Below are positions 17,330-25,210 of a stretch of DNA of 64,000 nucleotides, piece after piece. The notes below the pieces were generated by a model. It was not told the origin of the DNA and made no database searches. It saw nothing but the letters and a program-made list of their open reading frames with translations. This stretch comes from an uncultured Collinsella sp. (GTDB lineage: Bacteria; Actinomycetota; Coriobacteriia; Coriobacteriales; Coriobacteriaceae), in NCBI GenBank assembly GCA_900768265.1, contig CAAGCF010000006.1, forward strand, positions 1 through 64,000. Direction: 5' to 3'. The position numbers were made by a program, and so were the translations under genes. Every line of letters begins with the position of its first letter. Position 1 is the stretch's first letter.

Positions 17330-17812
17330 ATGCCAAAGACGCTTTTTATTGATGCCGACGCCTGCCCGGTCACGCGCGAGTCGATCGACTGCGCGCGGAG
17401 GGCGGGCGTCGCCGTCGTTATCGCCGGCAACAGCACACAGAACCTGGAACGCCACATTCACCGCGACGATCCGCGCGACCCCGAGCATGCGCGTCGGGGA
17501 TTTTGGGTCACGACGCTCGATGTGAGTGTAGGAGCCGATAGCGCCGACTTTGCCATTGTCGAGCGCCTGCAGGCTGGCGACGTGGTTGTGACGCAGGACA
17601 TAGGCCTGGCGAGCATGGTGCTCGGACGCGATGCCGCCGCCATCGGTGTGCGCGGGCGCGTCTACGATAAAGCGACCATCGACATGCAGCTGTTTATTCG
17701 CCATGAGGAAAAGAAGGTACGCCGCGCCGGGGGACGCACACGCGGTCCGGCAGCCTTCACCAGCGAGGACCGAGCCCGCTTTAAACGCAACCTCGCCGAG
17801 CTGTTACGCTAA
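17330..17812 (+). CDS. YaiI/YqxD family protein (UPF0178, DUF188)
   Basis: 160 residues, the typical length. Family landmarks are FIDADACPV near the start, GNSTQNLE, DVSVGADSADFAIV, GDVVVTQDIGLASMVL, RGRVYD and a basic GGRTRGPAAFTSEDRARF. The fold is PIN-like (NYN) with clustered acidic residues, which suggests a nuclease, but no activity is assigned. It begins immediately after the HdeD-like stop codon with no Shine-Dalgarno of its own. A terminator follows. Confidence 0.88.
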   Translation: MPKTLFIDADACPVTRESIDCARRAGVAVVIAGNSTQNLERHIHRDDPRDPEHARRGFWVTTLDVSVGADSADFAIVERLQAGDVVVTQDIGLASMVLGRDAAAIGVRGRVYDKATIDMQLFIRHEEKKVRRAGGRTRGPAAFTSEDRARFKRNLAELLR

Positions 17813-17858
17813 ACAAGGTAGATTTTTGGGACATGCCTAAAAATCTACCTTTTTGTTT
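17813..17858. terminator. Bidirectional terminator with competing inverted repeats
   Basis: GGTAGATTTTT pairs with AAAAATCTACC and is followed by TTTTTGTTT; the reverse strand also has a T-run. An additional 15-bp perfect inverted repeat pairs TTTTTGGGACATGCC (17823-17837) with its complement at 17906-17920, which would compete with the local stem. It separates convergent genes. Confidence 0.75.
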
Positions 17859-17924
17859 GGCGATTGGCGCGCACCCAGCGCCCAGGTCATGACGGTGGAT
17901 TGTAAGGCATGTCCCAAAAACTAC

Positions 17925-19007
17925 TTAGAGACCAAAGGCGGAGAGAACGAGTCCCCAACCGGCGCCGATGACGTACATCATGATCAGGAACAGGGCGTTT
18001 TCGCGGGCACTGCGGTTGGTGCGGAACAGCACCAGGTAGCCCACGCCAGCAGAAATGAGCGTGCCGGCGAGCATCGGCGCCAGCTGCAGCGCACCTTCGA
18101 GGTACAATTGCGTAATAACGACGCTGGCAGAGCAGTTGGGGATCAGACCGACAAGCGCCGAGCCCAGGACGGCGATCGTCTCATTGCCGCGCAGGAACTG
18201 CTCGATTGCCGACTCACCAAAGGTCTCAAGGACGGCGACCAGAATCAGCGTCACCAGGAAAATGAATACCGAAACCTGCACGGTGTGCGAGATTGCGCTG
18301 CGGATAATCGACAGAACGGGCGCGCCTTCGTGGGAGTGGCCGTGGCCATGGTGGTGTTCATGCTCGCCTTCATGACCGTGATCGTGGCCGTGTCCGTGGT
18401 CGGGTTCGCCCTCGTCATCGTCGCAGCCGCAATGGTCGCGCTCGCACAGCTCGTGGATGTGATCGGCGCTCACGCCCGCCTCGGCCACCTCATCAATGAT
18501 GTCGCCACCGCTGCGGTCATCGTGCGCGCAGTTCACGTGTGCCGGATTGACCGCGGTCCCCAGCACGGTGCGACGAATCGCCGTATGCGCGCGGGCATTA
18601 CGACGAAGGCCGCGGATAGCTGCATCCACGATAAAGCCCGTGACTAGAGCGATCAGCGCCTTCGATGCGAGCAGCATCGCCATGGTCTGCACGGGAACCT
18701 GCTCGGCAAGCAACAGCGGCAGCATCTCGTCTGAGGTCGAGAGGAAAACCGCAACCAGCGTGCCCAGCGTCACGACGCGGCCGGCGTACAGCGTCGCCGC
18801 CATGGCCGAAAACCCGCACTGTGGCACCATGCCCAGTAACGAGCCAACCACGGGGCCCGCGGCGCCGGCGCGCTTGATAGCGCTGTTGACGCGGTCGCCC
18901 GCAACATGTTCGAGCGACTCGAGGGCAAGATATGTCACCAACAAAAACGGCACCAGGGACAGCGTGTCCTTGCCGGCGTCGAGCAGAATATCAATCAGTA
19001 AATCCAT
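17925..19007 (-). CDS. Putative 10-TM heavy-metal/manganese exporter with His-rich loop (ArsP_2-like)
   Basis: A 360-residue membrane protein with two homologous bundles of about five helices. Each bundle carries a matching motif: LLGMVPQCGFSAMAATLY in the first and LVGLIPNCSASVVITQLY in the second. A cytosolic linker at about residues 165-230 is packed with His, Asp and Cys (EHEHHHGHGHSHEG), a likely metal-binding loop. The layout fits the putative manganese transporter/10-TM metal exporter family, which is often called arsenic-like permease. The direction of transport is inferred. Its own promoter (TTGGCA-16-TACAAT) and a palindrome at 19051-19067 suggest metal-responsive control. Confidence 0.8.
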   Translation of the reverse strand: MDLLIDILLDAGKDTLSLVPFLLVTYLALESLEHVAGDRVNSAIKRAGAAGPVVGSLLGMVPQCGFSAMAATLYAGRVVTLGTLVAVFLSTSDEMLPLLLAEQVPVQTMAMLLASKALIALVTGFIVDAAIRGLRRNARAHTAIRRTVLGTAVNPAHVNCAHDDRSGGDIIDEVAEAGVSADHIHELCERDHCGCDDDEGEPDHGHGHDHGHEGEHEHHHGHGHSHEGAPVLSIIRSAISHTVQVSVFIFLVTLILVAVLETFGESAIEQFLRGNETIAVLGSALVGLIPNCSASVVITQLYLEGALQLAPMLAGTLISAGVGYLVLFRTNRSARENALFLIMMYVIGAGWGLVLSAFGL

Positions 19008-19050
19008 GACGGATGGAACCTTTCGTGTCTTTCGGCAACATTGTAAAAGT

Positions 19051-19067
19051 CCTAGCGGTCAACTAGG
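19051..19067 (-). promoter_or_regulatory. Palindrome CCTAG-N7-CTAGG downstream of promoter, candidate operator
   Basis: It lies just after the -10 element of the exporter promoter, the right position for a repressor. The regulator is unknown; the DtxR-type protein at 25211 is a candidate. Confidence 0.4.
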
Positions 19068-19069
19068 GT

Positions 19070-19097
19070 ATTGTAGTTGTCCCGGGCGCGGTGCCAA
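19070..19097 (-). promoter_or_regulatory. Sigma-70-type promoter of the metal exporter
   Basis: On the minus strand TTGGCA (19097-19092) and TACAAT (19075-19070) are 16 bp apart, 63 bp upstream of the exporter start codon. Confidence 0.5.
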
Positions 19098-19178
19098 TAG
19101 TTGCCCATGGTAAACTATCATCTCGCCACAACTCAGTAACCCCGAGCCGCGCGACGCGGCCCGTCCAAGGAGCAGCAT

Positions 19179-20147
19179 ATGAATGTTTCGCAAGCACTCG
19201 AATACGAGCGCCAGCCATTTATCCCCATGTTTATCTACGGCGACCACGGCGCCATGGAGTCCGAGCGCCAGAAGGGCGAGGAGGCCCTCAAGGTGCTCGA
19301 GGCCGAGTACTTTACCGCCGAGGGCGACCCCGGCTTCGACTTTGCCACCGTGCGCGACCTGGCCGACCGCAACCGCGACCTGTGTGACCAGATTGGCGAG
19401 GCACGCCTGCGCAATGTGACGCCCGCGACGCTCTCGCGCGGCCTGTCCGACGCCGACACCTGCGCCGCCATCGGCAAAATGCAAAAGCGCACCGCCGCGT
19501 CCGTTATGCGCGAGATCCGCGGTGACCGCGACGCACTCGGCGTGGCCTATGCCCGCAAGCCCATCCAAGGCACGGTGCTGGGCATCGACATCGAGACCAC
19601 CGGTCGCGCGCCCGAGCGCGGCTACATCATCAACGTGGGCTGGGAGATCATGGATCTCACCAGCGACGCCGTGCCGCATGACGCCGAAGCACACTACTGC
19701 GGCCTGCCCGACATCTACCGCGGCGAGGATGTGCCGCTATCGAACATCCATCACATTACCTGGGATGACATCGACGGCAAAAAACCGTTCCGCGAGAACA
19801 AGGGGCTGCAGAAGCAGCTGCTCAAGCTCATGAAGAAGTATCCCTATATGGCACACAATGCCGCCTTCGAGGACAGCTGGTTCAAAATTCATCTGGACGG
19901 TTACGCCGAGGCACGCCGCGCCGGCAAGATCATCGTCATCGACTCGCGCCAGATCTGCCGCAGCCTGGACGCCGACGTGCGCTCGCTCCCCCGCGAGTCC
20001 GCCCCCGCCGCACTCGAGAACTGGGCGCGCCGCCGCGGAACCCTCGCCGCCGACGCCAACGAGCAGCACCTGGGCCTCGACGACACCGACCTCATGCTCC
20101 GCACCGTCCAGGCCGAGTTCAACCTCAAGAACCTGTTTGCGAAATAA
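19179..20147 (+). CDS. DnaQ-like (DEDD) 3'-5' exonuclease domain protein
   Basis: 322 residues. The N-terminal 125 residues are acidic and helical with no recognised domain. The second part is an RNase T/DnaQ exonuclease fold: Exo I GIDIETTGRAP (about 135-145), Exo II YMAHNAAFEDSWF (about 226-238) and Exo III HLGLDDTDLML near the C-terminus, giving the D-E-D-D(H) set. It probably trims DNA or RNA 3' ends; the substrate is unknown. It is not the DNA polymerase III epsilon subunit itself, given the N-terminal extension and the lack of a clamp-binding peptide that I can see. AAGGAG precedes the ATG. Confidence 0.78.
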   Translation: MNVSQALEYERQPFIPMFIYGDHGAMESERQKGEEALKVLEAEYFTAEGDPGFDFATVRDLADRNRDLCDQIGEARLRNVTPATLSRGLSDADTCAAIGKMQKRTAASVMREIRGDRDALGVAYARKPIQGTVLGIDIETTGRAPERGYIINVGWEIMDLTSDAVPHDAEAHYCGLPDIYRGEDVPLSNIHHITWDDIDGKKPFRENKGLQKQLLKLMKKYPYMAHNAAFEDSWFKIHLDGYAEARRAGKIIVIDSRQICRSLDADVRSLPRESAPAALENWARRRGTLAADANEQHLGLDDTDLMLRTVQAEFNLKNLFAK

Positions 20148-20482
20148 CAACGCCTGCGACAAACACTGCTTGCTCACGGGCGGCCCCGCTGCGGGGCCGC
20201 CCTACGTTCCATAGGCAGGCCCGCTCTTCACAAATTCTGAACCCTATTTTTTAACTATTTCGGCACTTTCCCGACACGTGATTTGTGTTCGGATGGCGAT
20301 ACATCGATACCAAATGTGCAGCAATTGAGTATTTCTATGCTATAGCCGAGCTGCGAAAACATTTATTTAGGGCGTATCAACCCATAATCACGTCAAGCTT
20401 TTGGACAGCATTTGGTTAGACCTCTAAAACGACTTTTCCACTCAGCGCCATCAACACGGCACTAGCTGACACGATATATACC
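20148..20482. other. AT-rich intergenic region, no gene
   Basis: After the terminator hairpin at 20178-20202 the sequence drops visibly in GC. It holds no convincing frame. It leads into the nuclease-like orphan gene, which has no Shine-Dalgarno; a TATATA run lies only a few bases before its ATG. The base composition differs from that of the neighbours. Confidence 0.5.
20178..20202 (+). terminator. GC-rich terminator hairpin after the exonuclease gene
   Basis: GGGCGGCCCCG pairs with CGGGGCCGCCC around CTG. The T-run after it is weak, so it may be rho-assisted or only a transcript stabiliser. Confidence 0.6.
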
Positions 20483-21673
20483 ATGAGTATCGTATTGTCA
20501 CATACCACTGCAAAAGCGGTCTACCAGGCCGCGCATTCGGTGTCTGCGAAAGACATCGAGTCCTGCAGCTCTGCCGCAATTTACGAATCATGCCCCAGCG
20601 GAGCACTCCTCAACGCAGCCGCAGAATGGCTCGCCAAACATGATGTTGCCCGCGACGCAAACGATCCCCTCGAGGTAATGGTGTTTGATCGCAGGAACGC
20701 GCGCTACGCGATGGACTGTCGATGCCACGTTTCGTCAAAACGATTCTCATGCTCGCGTTTTATAGAGCTAGAAGATGACATCTACATTGTTGGCGTTGAG
20801 CTTTGTGCACTTCAAGCCGCCACCTATCTCCCTTTTCGCGAACTAGTGGAGTACTACTTTGAACTGTGCGGCGCTTATTCCCTAGGAACCGGCTCTTCCA
20901 CCTCCTATACCGAGCGTTTCGCGCTAACCTCGACCGAGAGACTAAAGCAGTTCTTTAATTCCATTACCAGATGCGACGGTTTGGCCCTTGCCCGAAAGGC
21001 GATTCAATGTGTACGCGATGGATGCCGGTCTCCCATGGAAACGGCCTTTGCCATGATGCTCACGTTGCCCAAAAGCGAAGGAGGGCTTGGCATTAAAGGA
21101 ATTGAGACCGACTACGAGGTGAAGGTCACCGCCGCCGCAAAAAATCTCACGAGACGCAAAAAGTTCTTTATGGATGCATATCTGAAGAAATCTCGAACAG
21201 ATATTGAATACAACGGTTTTTATCACGACGCGGAAGAAGACCGCGCTATCGACGAGGAGCGCAAGAATGCGCTTGCGTCCATGGGGTACGGAATCATCAC
21301 TGTCAGCCGTTATTCCTTTATGCATGCCAGCTCTTTCGTTAGGGTCATGGAGGCAATCCAGCGGAAAGAAGGCATACGCCCCTCGCGTCTGCCAAAAGAC
21401 TTTCAAATCATGCAAGAGGACCTGAGACTGTTTGTGCTCAGACGGTTTATTGAGGAGAAGAAACGAATCCAGGAGGAGCTTCGCCAGGATTCCGAAGAGC
21501 GTCAACGAATCGACCTCGAAAAAGCAATGCTCGAAGGCATCACATTGGACGATCCGACGATTAACAAGGCTCCGGCAATCAATGATATGCAGACTGTCGG
21601 ACCCGGCAGCCCATCACTCAACCAAACAAGCAGCTTCACGCCCGAGGGCAGGGTCTTCGGGGCCGGAAACTAG
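20483..21673 (+). CDS. DUF559-like nuclease-fold orphan protein, related to the gene at 11392
   Basis: A 396-residue protein, not assignable to a named family. The middle has the layout of DUF559/Vsr-like folds: SPMETAFAMMLTLP, then FFMDAYLKKSRTDIEYNGFYHD (D and ExN core), then RKNALASMGYGIITVSRYSF. The same sequence of elements appears in the minus-strand gene at 11392. The last 90 residues are a charged helix and coiled-coil-like tail (RRFIEEKKRIQEELRQ) followed by a Ser/Thr-rich end. No ribosome site is visible before ATG 20483, so the transcript may be leaderless or the start may lie further in. Codon use is less GC-biased than in flanking genes, suggesting transfer. A lysine in the core is replaced, so catalysis is uncertain. 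Confidence 0.5.
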   Translation: MSIVLSHTTAKAVYQAAHSVSAKDIESCSSAAIYESCPSGALLNAAAEWLAKHDVARDANDPLEVMVFDRRNARYAMDCRCHVSSKRFSCSRFIELEDDIYIVGVELCALQAATYLPFRELVEYYFELCGAYSLGTGSSTSYTERFALTSTERLKQFFNSITRCDGLALARKAIQCVRDGCRSPMETAFAMMLTLPKSEGGLGIKGIETDYEVKVTAAAKNLTRRKKFFMDAYLKKSRTDIEYNGFYHDAEEDRAIDEERKNALASMGYGIITVSRYSFMHASSFVRVMEAIQRKEGIRPSRLPKDFQIMQEDLRLFVLRRFIEEKKRIQEELRQDSEERQRIDLEKAMLEGITLDDPTINKAPAINDMQTVGPGSPSLNQTSSFTPEGRVFGAGN

Positions 21674-22019
21674 GCTGACTAACAAGGTGGGTACCCTAGC
21701 GACGTGCAAAATTGCGAGTATTCAGCAGAGCCGGGTGTCCATCACCCTCGAACGGATCCAAAAGTGAAGCGAAATCACTCTTGCGTGAGGACGTTAGGCG
21801 ACATTTGAGGAAGAACTCATCGGTTTACCACTCTAAGATAACTCTTTAACTGCATTATTTGGTCTGCGATAAAATAACAGACCCCCCTATCGTTGCAGAA
21901 TTCTCCAATTTTTGCACGGCGCAGGGGCACCCACCCCGGTATCACCTATCAAAACCGCTTAGTCCGGGATCTCGTCCGCTTTTCCTCATCATTTTGTACC
22001 ACGGATTGCCTAAACGATA
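21674..22019. other. AT-rich intergenic region, no gene
   Basis: About 350 bp of lower-GC DNA between the nuclease-like orphan and the metal-resistance locus. I see no coding frame with a ribosome site and no strong hairpin. It may be residue of the insertion that brought the orphan gene. Confidence 0.4.
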
Positions 22020-22047
22020 TTGACATATGAACATGCGCTCATATAAT
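22020..22047 (+). promoter_or_regulatory. Consensus promoter of the ArsR-type repressor gene
   Basis: TTGACA (22020-22025) and TATAAT (22042-22047) are separated by 16 bp. The spacer is almost entirely occupied by operator 1, so repressor binding would directly exclude RNA polymerase. Confidence 0.85.
22025..22044. promoter_or_regulatory. ArsR/CzrA-type operator 1
   Basis: ATATGAACATGCGCTCATAT, an imperfect ATATGA-N8-TCATAT dyad lying between the -35 and -10 elements. It is the exact reverse complement of operator 2 at 22060-22079. Confidence 0.8.
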
Positions 22048-22059
22048 CGGAAGCAAGTT

Positions 22060-22079
22060 ATATGAGCGCATGTTCATAT
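22060..22079. promoter_or_regulatory. ArsR/CzrA-type operator 2
   Basis: ATATGAGCGCATGTTCATAT, an exact inverted copy of operator 1 placed 15 bp further on, in the transcript leader. The two can also form a 20-bp stem in RNA. Confidence 0.8.
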
Positions 22080-22093
22080 GAAAGGATATTGCA

Positions 22094-22459
22094 ATGAGCA
22101 TCCGCGTTGATGAAACGAAGCCCGACATCGAGGCCACCGAACCCTCGATCCCCACTACCTGCTCGCCCGAGGACCTTCCCGACGAGGAACTTCTCTACGA
22201 CCTCGCCGACCTGTTCAAGGTCTTCAGCGATACCACGCGCATCAAGATTCTCTATGCCCTCATGGGCCGCGAGCTGTGCGTGGCCGACATCGCCGAGGCG
22301 ACCGCAACCTCGCAGTCGGCAGTATCGCACCAGCTGCGCACGCTTAAGCAGTCGCACCTGGTCAAGTTCCGCCGCGACGGCCGCAACATCCTCTACTCAC
22401 TTGCCGACGATCACGTCTATACCATGCTCAACCAGGGCATGAGCCATATCTGCGAATAG
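22094..22459 (+). CDS. ArsR/SmtB-family metal-sensing repressor (CzrA-like)
   Basis: A 121-residue winged-helix dimeric repressor. The core LADLFKVFSDTTRIKILYAL...SQSAVSHQLRTLKQSHLVKFRRDGRNILYSL is classical ArsR. It carries two potential metal sites: a cysteine in the alpha-3 region (GRELCVADIAE), and an alpha-5 set DDHVYTMLNQGMSHICE whose Asp/His...His/Glu spacing matches CzrA/SmtB zinc sensors. AAAGGA precedes the ATG. Its own promoter holds two operators, and a third lies before the ATPase, so it should repress the whole locus until zinc, cadmium or a related ion releases it (inference from family). Confidence 0.92.
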   Translation: MSIRVDETKPDIEATEPSIPTTCSPEDLPDEELLYDLADLFKVFSDTTRIKILYALMGRELCVADIAEATATSQSAVSHQLRTLKQSHLVKFRRDGRNILYSLADDHVYTMLNQGMSHICE

Positions 22460-22521
22460 CAACCAACCACGGTACCAGCGTGGCCTGCACCCAAGCCGCA
22501 AAACAGGGAAAGGAACCCACC

Positions 22522-22740
22522 ATGAAAAAGCAGTTTAAACTCGACGAGATCGACTGCGCCAACTGCGCGCGCGAGCTTCAGGACGAGCTGGCCAAGCTCG
22601 AGGGCGTCAAATCCGTGTCCGTCAACTTTATGACTCAGAAGCTGACGCTCGAGGCCGATGACGCCGAGTTCAACGAGGTGCTCAACCGCGTTGTAGAGTT
22701 TACGGCCGACGCCGAGCCGGACTGCGAGATCATTCGCTAG
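22522..22740 (+). CDS. Heavy-metal-associated (HMA) domain protein, stand-alone
   Basis: A 72-residue single ferredoxin-like HMA domain. The metal-binding loop is DCANCAREL (CxxC at residues about 12-15), followed by the typical GVKSVSVNFMTQKLTLE strand pair. The start at 22522 follows GGGAAAGGAACC; a longer frame lacks a site. It probably hands metal to the downstream P-type ATPase, which itself starts without an HMA domain. The domain seems to have been split off, although fusion and splitting both occur in the family. Confidence 0.88.
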   Translation: MKKQFKLDEIDCANCARELQDELAKLEGVKSVSVNFMTQKLTLEADDAEFNEVLNRVVEFTADAEPDCEIIR

Positions 22741-22761
22741 CCCAGGTTTACGCCAACCTGC

Positions 22762-22784
22762 AAGGCCGCGCTTGCTGCGGCCTT
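22762..22784 (+). terminator. Hairpin between the HMA gene and the ATPase gene
   Basis: AAGGCCGC pairs with GCGGCCTT around a 7-nt loop, followed by TGCTCG. It probably attenuates read-through; the ATPase has its own operator and ribosome site downstream. Confidence 0.55.
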
Positions 22785-22797
22785 TGCTCGCGAAATT

Positions 22798-22817
22798 ATA
22801 TGAGCGAGTGTTCATAC
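22798..22817. promoter_or_regulatory. ArsR/CzrA-type operator 3, before the P-type ATPase
   Basis: ATATGAGCGAGTGTTCATAC matches operator 2 at 18 of 20 positions. It shows that the ATPase is part of the same regulon and has its own regulated promoter. Confidence 0.75.
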
Positions 22818-22840
22818 ATTCAAATGGGAGGATACGAGTC

Positions 22841-24793
22841 ATGGCCACCGCCGACCCCAAGAAGAAAAAGAAGAAGCGCAAGAAAAAAGAGTCGCTCGAG
22901 CATAAGCGCAACCGCATCCTGGTAGCGCTGGGCATTTTTGCCGTGGTGTACGCCCTCGATGAGCTCGGCACCCTCACCGCCGCATTCGGCACCCCGGGCG
23001 ACATCTACACCAGCTTTGTGCTGTTCCTCGTGCCGTTTTTGATTGCCGGCTACGACGTACTGCAAAAGGCATTCAATAACATCCGCCGCGGCAAGGCCTT
23101 CGACGAGAGCTTCCTCATGGCCGTCGCGACCATCGGCGCGTTTGCCATGGTGCTCTTCCCCGATACCGACCCGCACATGGCCGAAGGCGCCGCCGTCATG
23201 CTGTTCTACCAGGTCGGCGAGTTGTTCCAGGCATACGCCGTGGGCAAGAGCCGCAAGTCGATCAGTGCCATGATGGACATCGCGCCCGACTACGCCAACG
23301 TCGAACAAGCCGACGGCACACTCGAACGGGTCTTTCCCGATGACATCGCCGTCGGCACCGTGATCGTGGTCAAGCCCGGCGAGCGCGTGCCTATCGACGG
23401 CGTCATCGTCGAGGGCGAAACCCAGCTCGACACCACCGCGCTCACGGGCGAGTCAGTCCCCCGCCCCGCCAAGACCGGCGACGATATCATCAGCGGTTGC
23501 ATCAACATGACGGGCCTCATCCACGTGCGCACCACCAAGCCCTTTGGCGAGTCCACCGTCGCGCGTGTCCTGGAGCTCGTGGAGAATGCCAGCGAAAAGA
23601 AGGCGCGCACCGAGAACTTCATCACGCGCTTTGCCCGCGTCTACACGCCCGCCGTCACCGGCGCGGCCGCGGTGCTCGCGCTTGGCGGCGGCCTGGTGAC
23701 TGGCGCTTGGTCCGATTGGATCCTGCGCGGTCTGACCTTCCTGGTCGTCAGCTGCCCGTGCGCCCTCGTGATCAGCGTACCGTTGAGTTTCTTTGGCGGC
23801 ATCGGCGGCGCGTCCAAGCTGGGCGTTCTCATCAAGGGTTCCAACTACCTCGAGACGCTCGCCGACGTGGACACCGTCGTCTTCGACAAAACCGGCACGC
23901 TCACCAACGGCACGTTCTCGGTCGTCGCGGTGCACCCCGAGGCTGGCTATACCGAGCAATCGTTGCTTGAAGTCGCAGCCCTCGCCGAGTCATTCTCCGA
24001 CCATCCCATCGCGCAGTCGGTACACACCGCCTTCCAGGGCGAGCTCGATCCCAAGCGCGTGACGGATTCCACTAATGACGCGGGCCACGGCGTGACGGCG
24101 ACCATCGACGGCAAGCATGTCGTCGTCGGCAACGCCAAGATGCTCGCCGCGGCCGGCGTTGAAGCACCGGACTGTGAGGTTGTCGGCACAATCCTCCACG
24201 TGCTCGTGAACGGCGTGTATGTCGGCCACATCGTGATTGCAGACACCGTTAAGGCCGATGCCGAGCAGACGATCCGCGACCTGCACGCCGCCGGCGTCAA
24301 GCGCACCGTTATGCTCACGGGCGACCGCAAGGAAGTGGCCGTTGCGGTGGCCAAGCAGCTCGGCCTCGACGAGTTCCATGCGCAGCTGCTGCCGGGTGAC
24401 AAGGTCGAGCGTGTTGAAGCGCTGCTCGCGGCCGAAAGCGGCAAGGGCAAGCTCGCCTTTGTCGGCGACGGCATCAACGATGCGCCCGTGCTCACCCGTG
24501 CCGATGTGGGCATTGCCATGGGCGCCATGGGATCCGACGCCGCGATTGAGGCCGCCGACGTGGTGCTCATGGACGACAAACCGTCCAATATTTCCCGCGC
24601 GATCCGCGTGGCGCGCAAGACCATGTCGATTGTTTGGCAGAACATCATCTTTGCGCTGGGTATTAAGCTGCTGATTTTGGTGCTTGCGGCGCTGGGCATC
24701 GCCAATATGTGGCTTGCCGTCTTTGGCGACGTGGGCGTGGCAATCATCGCCATCCTGAACGCCATGCGCGCGATGGGTGTCAAGAACCTGTAG
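22841..24793 (+). CDS. Heavy-metal translocating P1B-type ATPase (zinc/cadmium type)
   Basis: A 650-residue metal-exporting ATPase. An N-terminal patch of Lys and Arg (ADPKKKKKKRKKKES) replaces the usual HMA domain. The transport site is SCPCALVISVPLSFFGG (CPC in helix 6), followed by phosphorylation site DKTGTLTNG, the SDHPIAQ dipeptide loop, TGDRKEVA and VGDGINDAPVL. The CPC with downstream helix features is typical of ZntA/CadA members, and the CzrA-like regulator agrees, so Zn2+, Cd2+ or Pb2+ export is most likely. Start at ATG 22841, with GGGAGG 9 bp upstream. A 127-bp palindrome follows the stop codon by 16 bp. Confidence 0.93.
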   Translation: MATADPKKKKKKRKKKESLEHKRNRILVALGIFAVVYALDELGTLTAAFGTPGDIYTSFVLFLVPFLIAGYDVLQKAFNNIRRGKAFDESFLMAVATIGAFAMVLFPDTDPHMAEGAAVMLFYQVGELFQAYAVGKSRKSISAMMDIAPDYANVEQADGTLERVFPDDIAVGTVIVVKPGERVPIDGVIVEGETQLDTTALTGESVPRPAKTGDDIISGCINMTGLIHVRTTKPFGESTVARVLELVENASEKKARTENFITRFARVYTPAVTGAAAVLALGGGLVTGAWSDWILRGLTFLVVSCPCALVISVPLSFFGGIGGASKLGVLIKGSNYLETLADVDTVVFDKTGTLTNGTFSVVAVHPEAGYTEQSLLEVAALAESFSDHPIAQSVHTAFQGELDPKRVTDSTNDAGHGVTATIDGKHVVVGNAKMLAAAGVEAPDCEVVGTILHVLVNGVYVGHIVIADTVKADAEQTIRDLHAAGVKRTVMLTGDRKEVAVAVAKQLGLDEFHAQLLPGDKVERVEALLAAESGKGKLAFVGDGINDAPVLTRADVGIAMGAMGSDAAIEAADVVLMDDKPSNISRAIRVARKTMSIVWQNIIFALGIKLLILVLAALGIANMWLAVFGDVGVAIIAILNAMRAMGVKNL

Positions 24794-25210
24794 CGTTCGT
24801 GGGCAGTCCGGCCGGGGCCGGGCTTGGTTTTGAAAACGTCCTCGCGCATGAGGCCCGTCTTTCCTGCTCCTGCGGAGCAACGGAAAGGCGGGCCTCGCGC
24901 TGCGGAATGTTTTCAAAACCAAGCCCGGCCCCGGCCTGCGGCGACGTTGCTGGCGGTTCTTGGGCATCGCTTGCTGGCGGGGTTCCTTGTCTGAGTTGGA
25001 CTTAGTTGATGGGACTACTGGTCCCGTTCGCTGTCCCGCGCCTTTGGCGCGGGAGGCGCGTCTCTTTGGGATGGAAGGGCGGCGCTGTTGAAAGGATGCT
25101 ACATCCCGACAGGTTTACTTTGGACTCGGAGAAAGCCTCTTCTGTTAGAAGTCTCTATCCCCTTTCCGCTGGTTCGCGCTTTGCGCGAACTCCGCGCTAC
25201 TGGGAGTCAA
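24794..25210. other. Intergenic region dominated by palindromes, no gene
   Basis: Beyond the 127-bp palindrome (24810-24936) it contains smaller perfect hairpins: TCCCGCGCC/GGCGCGGGA near 25032-25054 and GTTCGCGC/GCGCGAAC near 25172-25190. Frames that cross it lack ribosome sites and are shadows. Confidence 0.6.
24810..24936. repeat. 127-bp near-perfect palindrome with 28-bp perfect outer arms
   Basis: The outer arm GGCCGGGGCCGGGCTTGG plus TTTTGAAAAC (24810-24837) is mirrored exactly at 24909-24936. Inside, AGGCCCG, CTTTCC and GCTCC pair with their complements, so nearly the whole element folds as one long stem. It lies 16 bp after the ATPase stop. It may serve as a terminator or be a mobile palindrome. 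Confidence 0.85.

Noticed and set aside
24937..25210. Pseudogene or small gene after the palindrome
   Set aside because: Frames across it lack ribosome sites and similarity; the sequence is explained by small hairpins.
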